From an uncultured Hyphomonadaceae bacterium (GTDB lineage Bacteria; Pseudomonadota; Alphaproteobacteria; Caulobacterales; Hyphomonadaceae), in contig CALMWO010000603.1 of NCBI GenBank assembly GCA_937873805.1, positions 1-9,821 of the forward strand: 9,821 nucleotides of DNA, in the 5' to 3' direction. The notes under the pieces are model-generated. The model did no database searches. It had not been told where the DNA came from and saw nothing but the letters and a program-made list of their open reading frames with translations. The position numbers were made by a program, and so were the translations under genes. Positions 5,915 through 9,821 of this stretch are shown here, piece by piece; position 1 is the first letter of the stretch; each line of letters starts with the position of its first letter.

Positions 5915-5959
5915 TTGCCAAGGTCGGGGTCGGGCGTTCGAATCGCCTCGCCCGCTCCA
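5915..5959 (+). other. attR: 3' fragment of tRNA-Gly(GCC)
   Basis: The 45 bases start in the anticodon loop (TTGCCAA, anticodon GCC), then run through the 3' anticodon stem, the variable bases, a paired T-arm (GGGCG, loop TTCGAAT, CGCCT), the 3' acceptor strand CGCCCGC, discriminator T, and CCA. No 5' half is present: the bases before 5915 do not pair with the anticodon stem, and no GCGGGCG acceptor strand lies upstream. This is therefore not a working tRNA gene. It is the repeated tRNA end left where an element integrates into a tRNA. Orientation places the intact tRNA at the far left end of the element and the chromosome to the right. Confidence 0.85.
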
Positions 5960-5991
5960 GGTACTTCCAAGCCAAAACGTAGATCCAGTCG

Positions 5992-6005
5992 TCCCCTTTC
6001 GGGGA
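5992..6005 (-). terminator. Small hairpin between attR and the hydrolase gene
   Basis: TCCCC and GGGGA form a 5-bp stem which, read on the minus strand, is capped by a GAAA (GNRA) tetraloop, 37 bases beyond the hydrolase stop codon. No U-run follows on either strand. It may mark the 3' end of the hydrolase message, or the end of the former tRNA-Gly transcript. The rest of 5960-6042 shows nothing. Confidence 0.25.
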
Positions 6006-6042
6006 GGCTCGGATCGCGTGCGTATGTGCGAAACGCGCAGCG

Positions 6043-7380
6043 CTATTTGACCAGCGCCTTGTAGACGAGCCGGGGCGCATCGCCTTCGCCGCCCATCACG
6101 ACGCCGCCCGCGGGGCCGCCGCCGCGGCGTGCAATCAGGCCGACGAAGGAAAGCTTGTTCGCGGGATCAACCCAGAACCAGCAGCCATCGATGCTGAAAT
6201 GGCTGAAGGCGCCGTTGGGCTGTGGCGTGGCATCGGTCGATCCATCGACCACAACACGGCCGCCATAGCCAAATCCGTAGCCCGGGCCGCCCAGCACGCC
6301 CCTCACGGCGCCGATATGGTTCTGCATCATGAAGTCGACCGTTTCCGGCTTGAGGATGCGCTTGCCGCCAAGCTCGCCCTTGTTGGTCAGCATCTGCGTG
6401 AAGCGGACCATGTCGTGCAGCGTGGACAGGAGTCCGCTCGCTCCGCCGCCGCCGGACTCGAAATGGCTGTTCTTCTTGAAGGGGTCTTCGGAAATGAAGT
6501 TGTCTTCGTCCTTCATGACCTCGAGAACGCCAGTTGTTGCGTTGCGGGTATGCACAGTGACGAGACGCGGACGGTCAGCCTCCTTCAGCCAGAATCCGGT
6601 GTCATTCATCGCCATCGGCCTGAAGAGATTTTCCTCGAGATAAGCGCCAAGCGTCTTGCCGGTGATCCTTTCAATGATCGCGCCCTGCAGGTCGTATGTA
6701 ACCGAGTAATACCAGCGCTCGCCGGGCTGGTTCGCCAGCGGAAGCCTCGCCACTTCGTCGACGAATGTCTTCATGTCCTTCGCGCGCAGGACATCCGCAT
6801 CTCTGTAAGCACGGTCGGCGGCAATGTCGGTCCGCAGCCCGTAGCTGAAGCCAGCCGTGTGCGTCATGACCTCGTGCATCGTCGGTATGTGCGAGACGGG
6901 AACGAGGTTGTTCAGGTTGTCGGGGGACGTTGCGACCTTGAGGTTGGCAAACTCCGGTATGAACTTGGTGATCGGATCTTCGGGCTTCCATTTGCCCTGT
7001 TCCCACAGCTGCATCATCGCGACGGCGGTGATCGTCTTTCCGGTGGAGCGGACGCGGAAGAGGGTGTCGTCTCTCATTGGCGCCCCGCCGAGAATCTGAT
7101 TGCCGACCGCCTTGAACGTTGCGACCTCGCCATCCTTGACCAGAGCGTAGCTGATGCCGGCGATTTCCTTGTTGTCGACGGCCTGCTTCATGCGGGCGTC
7201 GAGCGCTTGAAGTCCTTCGGCCGTGAAGCCAAGTCGGGTGGGCTCGGCAATCGCGGCGGTTGGCCATGCAGGGCTATCGTAGGGCTTGGCTGCGGCTAGC
7301 TGGGGCGCGTCATGGCCGCAAGCGGCAGCGACCGCGAAGGACGCAGCCGCCAACAGCGACCGCAGGATGTGCGTAGCCAT
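6043..7380 (-). CDS. Beta-lactamase-family serine hydrolase, exported
   Basis: This is a 445-aa member of the class C beta-lactamase/EstB-like group, which includes esterases and peptidases as well as lactamases, so the substrate is open. From ATG 7380: residues 1-22 form an export signal (MATHILRSLLAAASFAVAAAC) in which Cys21 could be a lipidation site, though the -3 residue is Ala; S112-T-G-K115 is the SxxK nucleophile motif; HTAGFSYG is at 174-181; YYSVTYDLQG around 224-233 carries the family's YSxxYDLxG motif; and a C-terminal FSIDGCWFWVDP segment precedes the last strands. The start is chosen for GGGAGA ahead of it; ATG 7392 and 7461 are in frame but would put a polar stretch before the signal. 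It is divergent from a TetR gene and probably under its control. Confidence 0.9.
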   Translation of the reverse strand: MATHILRSLLAAASFAVAAACGHDAPQLAAAKPYDSPAWPTAAIAEPTRLGFTAEGLQALDARMKQAVDNKEIAGISYALVKDGEVATFKAVGNQILGGAPMRDDTLFRVRSTGKTITAVAMMQLWEQGKWKPEDPITKFIPEFANLKVATSPDNLNNLVPVSHIPTMHEVMTHTAGFSYGLRTDIAADRAYRDADVLRAKDMKTFVDEVARLPLANQPGERWYYSVTYDLQGAIIERITGKTLGAYLEENLFRPMAMNDTGFWLKEADRPRLVTVHTRNATTGVLEVMKDEDNFISEDPFKKNSHFESGGGGASGLLSTLHDMVRFTQMLTNKGELGGKRILKPETVDFMMQNHIGAVRGVLGGPGYGFGYGGRVVVDGSTDATPQPNGAFSHFSIDGCWFWVDPANKLSFVGLIARRGGGPAGGVVMGGEGDAPRLVYKALVK

Positions 7381-7411
7381 TTCATCTCCCATATCTATTG
7401 CGGCGAGCCCG

Positions 7412-7441
7412 CTATATTCATTACAAGCATCATGAATGTAG
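7412..7441. promoter_or_regulatory. 30-bp palindrome, likely TetR operator
   Basis: CTATATTCAT (7412-7421) and ATGAATGTAG (7432-7441) are inverted copies matching at 9 of 10 positions, around a 10-base spacer. They lie 31 bp before the hydrolase start and 50 bp before the TetR start, in the only spacer between the divergent genes. An autoregulatory TetR site controlling both genes would be expected here. Promoter boxes could not be assigned with confidence. Confidence 0.55.
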
Positions 7442-7491
7442 TTATTGATGTCGATCATCATGTTTAGTCAACACGATGCCGGAGACGTGAA

Positions 7492-8031
7492 ATGAAGGTC
7501 AGTCGCGAACAAGTGGCGGAGAACCGCGAGGTGATCCTCAAGGCTGCCGGTCAGTTGTTCCGTGAAAAGGGCTTCGATGCTGTGGGTGTGGCGGAGGTCA
7601 TGAACGCCGCAGGCTTTACGCACGGCGGCTTCTACGGACATTTCAGGTCCAAGGATGACCTGATCGCCCAGACGCTCGCCTACCTGCTGGAGAAGGCGAG
7701 CGGCGACTTCGACTTCAAACCATTTGTCGATCGCTACCTGTCCGCTGCCCATCGCGACAACGCAGCGACCGGATGCCCGACTGCGGCGCTTGCGGCCGCC
7801 ACGCGCCAGCAATCCGCCGCGGCGCGCGAAGCCATGACATCGGCTCAGCGTGGACACATAGACAGGCTAAGCGGGAAGGTGGAGGGCAAACGCGCGGCGG
7901 CAAGGCGTCGCGCCGCCATCGGAAGCTGGTCTGCAATGGTGGGGGCGATGATTTTGGCCCGGTCGGTCGATGATTCCGAGTTTGCCGACGAAATCATCAA
8001 AGAGACGCGTGCATGGATCAACGCAAAATAG
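7492..8031 (+). CDS. TetR/AcrR-family transcriptional repressor
   Basis: The product has 179 aa. The N-terminal helices (NREVILKAAGQLFREKGFDA, residues 11-30) and the helix-turn-helix (VGVAEVMNAAGFTHGGFYGHF, about 31-51) are typical of TetR. The phrase FYGHFRSKDDL is the usual end of the DNA-binding domain. The C-terminal helices contain ATGCPTAALAAATR, a conserved signature in one subgroup of the family, and would form the ligand pocket and dimer face. GGAGA (7481-7485) lies 6 nt before the ATG. Its likely targets are itself and the divergent hydrolase through the palindrome at 7412-7441. The monooxygenase starts 61 bp downstream on the same strand and may also respond to it. The ligand is unknown. 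Confidence 0.9.
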   Translation: MKVSREQVAENREVILKAAGQLFREKGFDAVGVAEVMNAAGFTHGGFYGHFRSKDDLIAQTLAYLLEKASGDFDFKPFVDRYLSAAHRDNAATGCPTAALAAATRQQSAAAREAMTSAQRGHIDRLSGKVEGKRAAARRRAAIGSWSAMVGAMILARSVDDSEFADEIIKETRAWINAK

Positions 8032-8044
8032 GGCGGCCATTTTT

Positions 8045-8092
8045 TCGGTCGCGACGTGACGTCGGTCGCACGACGGTCTATTTCGCCTCTCC
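8045..8092 (+). promoter_or_regulatory. Repeat/palindrome cluster before the monooxygenase gene
   Basis: TCGGTCGC occurs at 8045-8052 and 8062-8069. Between and overlapping them is a 13-bp palindrome, CGACGTGACGTCG (8052-8064). TCTATT at 8077-8082 could be a -10 box, which would put transcription start almost at the ATG (8093). An operator or separate promoter for the monooxygenase is plausible but unproven. Confidence 0.3.
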
Positions 8093-9274
8093 ATGCAGGT
8101 TGTCATTGCCGGAGCAGGGATCGGGGGGCTTTGCGCCGCCATTGCGCTGACCAAGGTCGGCTTCGAGGTCGAAGTCATCGAGCGCGCGCCGGCGCTGACC
8201 GAGGTGGGGGCGGGCATCCAGCTTTCGCCGAATGCCGTGAAAGGGCTCGCCGGACTGGGCGTCGCCGAAGCCGTGCTGGCGATGTCTTCCCAACCCCAGA
8301 CGCTCGAAATGCGGATCGGCAAGACGGGGGAGAAGGTGTTCTCCATCCCGATCGCGAAAGATGCCCGCAAGCGTTATGATGCCCCTTATCTCCACATTCA
8401 CCGGGCCGACCTGATCGAGATCCTGAGGCGCGCCGCCGAGTTCGCGGGTGTTCGCCTGCGCCTGAATGCCCGCGTGGCGGCCTATGTGCGCGAGGATGCC
8501 GGACTGCGGATCGGGCTCGATACCGGCGCGATCATCCCGGCCGACCTGCTCGTCGGCGCGGATGGCGCGCGCTCGACCGTGCGCAAGCAGATGCTGGGCG
8601 AGGCTCAGGGCCGCTACACCGGCGCGGTCGCGTGGCGGATCACCGTGGCGGCCGACATTGCGCCGGACCTGCCGCACGCGGCCATCGTCTGGGCAGGCGC
8701 TGGCAAGCATGCGGTCACCTATCGCGTCAGGCGCGGCGAGATGATCAACTTCGTCGGCGTCGTCGAGACAGATCGTTGGCGGGGCGAAAGCTGGGACCAG
8801 CCGGGCAATCCTGTCGACCTGGCTGAGGATTTCGGCGGCTGGGCGCAGCCGATCCCCGACATCATCGCCGCTGCCGGCACGTGCCATGTATGGGCGCTGT
8901 TCGATCGCGATCCGCTACCGCGCTGGTCGGAAGATCGTGTGACGCTTCTGGGAGACGCCTGCCACGCCATGCCGCCCTTTCAGGCGCAAGGCGCGGCGAT
9001 GGCGATCGAGGACGCAATCGTGCTGGCGAAATGCCTGCAGAAGGATGGCGTGTCGGAGGCCTCGCTCCGCAACTACGAGAAATTGCGCAAGCCGCGCACA
9101 TCACGCGTGCTGAACAGCGCCCGCTCCAATATGGGCGTCTTCCATCGCTCGAATGCGTGGTCGCAAGCCGCCACCTACGGGCCGATGAAAATGGCGGACA
9201 AGCTTTTCCCTGCCTTCATCCGGTCGCGGCAGGACTGGATTTATGGCTACGACGTGCGGAAAGTCGTAGTGTAG
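8093..9274 (+). CDS. FAD-dependent monooxygenase, salicylate-hydroxylase-like
   Basis: This is a 393-aa group A flavoprotein hydroxylase (PHBH fold), a cytoplasmic enzyme that would use NAD(P)H and O2 to hydroxylate a small, probably aromatic, substrate. The Rossmann motif GAGIGG is at residues 7-12, with E30 at the end of the second strand for the FAD ribose. GADGARSTVRK, the DG motif, is at 155-165. The GD motif, LLGDACHAMPPFQAQGAAMAIED, is at 285-307. Length and motif spacing match salicylate 1-monooxygenase and 3-hydroxybenzoate 6-hydroxylase relatives; the substrate cannot be told. The start is fixed: an in-frame TGA at 8057-8059 and no other start codon lie before 8093. There is no Shine-Dalgarno sequence. 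The lipoprotein gene follows after 10 bases. Confidence 0.92.
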   Translation: MQVVIAGAGIGGLCAAIALTKVGFEVEVIERAPALTEVGAGIQLSPNAVKGLAGLGVAEAVLAMSSQPQTLEMRIGKTGEKVFSIPIAKDARKRYDAPYLHIHRADLIEILRRAAEFAGVRLRLNARVAAYVREDAGLRIGLDTGAIIPADLLVGADGARSTVRKQMLGEAQGRYTGAVAWRITVAADIAPDLPHAAIVWAGAGKHAVTYRVRRGEMINFVGVVETDRWRGESWDQPGNPVDLAEDFGGWAQPIPDIIAAAGTCHVWALFDRDPLPRWSEDRVTLLGDACHAMPPFQAQGAAMAIEDAIVLAKCLQKDGVSEASLRNYEKLRKPRTSRVLNSARSNMGVFHRSNAWSQAATYGPMKMADKLFPAFIRSRQDWIYGYDVRKVVV

Positions 9275-9284
9275 GATATCGCTC

Positions 9285-9821
9285 ATGCGCATCCTGATCG
9301 GTCTTTGCATTCTTGGTCTGGCGGCATGCGAGCCGGAAGCGCCGCGGATTTCCGAATCCGCCAAGGTTGTCGAGAGTGCCGGGCACCCGGTTGTCGCGCA
9401 GGCCTTCATGCGGCAGCATTGCCTGCGCTCGCCGAGCTGCGATCCTACCAGCGATTACGGGCAGGGCGCAGGACAGGCTTCAGGGCTTGCGGGCACGGTC
9501 GCGTGGTTCACCGAGACAAAGGATGTCGTGAAGGAGGGCGGAGAGGACTACGGCGCCGCTATCACACTCAGCGCCTTTGCCTCGCGCGGACAGGGCGGCC
9601 CAGCCGGCCGGCCGCTGACGCTCGACGAATTGCCGGACACATTCAACGCCGCGAAGGCGAAGCGCTCCGCCCTGTCGATCGAATATCGCACGCCGGGCGG
9701 CGGCGCGCCCGAGCCCTATGGCCTGCAATTCACCTCGGCTTACCTCACGCTGCCTGCGCCGCTGGAAGATGCGAAGGTCGAGATCGCGGGCAAGGCCGGC
9801 GTGCTGCTGTCGGTGGAAGCG
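9285..9821 (+). CDS. Lipoprotein of unknown function, 3' end outside window
   Basis: The frame is open for 179 codons to the window edge. AGGA (9273-9276), overlapping the monooxygenase stop, lies 8 nt before the ATG, so the two genes are probably co-transcribed. The start reads MRILIGLCILGLAACEPE: a short hydrophobic core, then the lipobox LAAC with Cys15 as the acylated residue. The mature part is soluble-looking, with two further cysteines (C46, C52) that might form a disulfide, and Gly/Pro-rich turns near 101-110 and 137-143. I do not recognise the family. The pairing with an oxidoreductase gives no firm hint about function. Confidence 0.8.
   Translation, partial: MRILIGLCILGLAACEPEAPRISESAKVVESAGHPVVAQAFMRQHCLRSPSCDPTSDYGQGAGQASGLAGTVAWFTETKDVVKEGGEDYGAAITLSAFASRGQGGPAGRPLTLDELPDTFNAAKAKRSALSIEYRTPGGGAPEPYGLQFTSAYLTLPAPLEDAKVEIAGKAGVLLSVEA

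Larger units (their letters stand above)
1271..5959. mobile_element. End of a tRNA-Gly-integrated ICE or integrative mobilizable element
   Basis: A tyrosine integrase starts 235 bp from a 45-nt tRNA-Gly(GCC) 3' fragment and reads away from it. A convergent excisionase-like gene, a relaxase and a small gene lie further in. This is the usual make-up of an integration and mobilization end. The right boundary is set at the CCA of the tRNA fragment (5959), beyond which ordinary chromosomal genes follow. The left boundary is not in the window, and 1271 is only where recognisable element sequence begins beside the IS. No coupling protein, VirB/Trb gene, partition or replication gene is present here. 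The element may continue to the left, depend on a helper, or have been cut down by the IS. An intact tRNA-Gly(GCC) on the plus strand is predicted at its other end. Confidence 0.75.

Noticed and set aside
5915..5959. A complete tRNA-Gly gene
   Set aside because: The 5' half is missing and the bases upstream cannot form the acceptor, D or anticodon stems.
5096..6064. 322-codon plus-strand frame
   Set aside because: It is antisense to the integrase and runs on through the att site. It has no motif, and integrase motifs are complete on the other strand.
6199..7299. 366-codon plus-strand frame
   Set aside because: It is a mirror of the serine hydrolase gene, with no domain or ribosome site.
8026..8046. 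Terminator after the TetR gene
   Set aside because: A T6 run is present, but no stable GC stem precedes it; only AAAAT/ATTTT could pair.
8078..8887. 269-codon minus-strand frame
   Set aside because: It is antisense to the FAD monooxygenase, which has all three flavoprotein motifs.
1..9821. CRISPR array, rRNA genes, toxin-antitoxin or defence cluster
   Set aside because: No regularly spaced repeats, rRNA sequence or recognisable defence or toxin proteins were seen.

Overview
The window is GC-rich DNA from an alphaproteobacterium. The relaxase, integrase and tRNA types, and the codon and GC character, fit Sphingomonadales or a close relative, but the genus cannot be fixed from the sequence. 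It divides into three parts.

(1) 1 to about 1270 is the 5' part of an IS110-family insertion sequence read on the minus strand. Its DEDD-type transposase runs off the left edge, and a gene-free leader precedes it where a bridge RNA would be expected.

(2) About 1271-5959 is one end of an integrative mobile element (ICE or integrative mobilizable element) inserted in the 3' half of a tRNA-Gly(GCC) gene. In order it holds a 134-bp composite palindrome, a 53-codon acidic protein, a gene-free leader (possible oriT), a RlxS-type relaxase with a DUF3363-like C-terminal part, a small AlpA/excisionase-like protein, a convergent P4-type tyrosine integrase, a leader with repeats resembling integrase arm sites, and a 45-nt tRNA-Gly fragment taken as attR. 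The relaxase and the excisionase-like gene share an upstream module: a GCGGCGG-type palindrome, 11 bases, then GATTG-N4-CTGT. No type IV secretion, coupling-protein or replication gene is visible. Either the rest lies to the left, or the element is mobilizable only or a remnant.

(3) 5960-9821 reads as chromosomal flank. A periplasmic or lipid-anchored serine hydrolase of the beta-lactamase/esterase fold diverges from a TetR repressor across a 111-bp spacer with a clear 30-bp palindrome. A salicylate-hydroxylase-like FAD monooxygenase and an unrecognised lipoprotein follow on the plus strand, and the last of these is cut by the window edge.

The points I find most worth following are: the excisionase-like protein ends in QLGLF, the same pentapeptide as the sliding-clamp motif of E. 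coli DNA polymerase II, on a Pro/Lys-rich tail; the composite palindrome at 1271-1404; the module repeated upstream of the relaxase and excisionase-like genes; and the putative IS110 bridge RNA next to a transposase with Glu at the first catalytic acid position.
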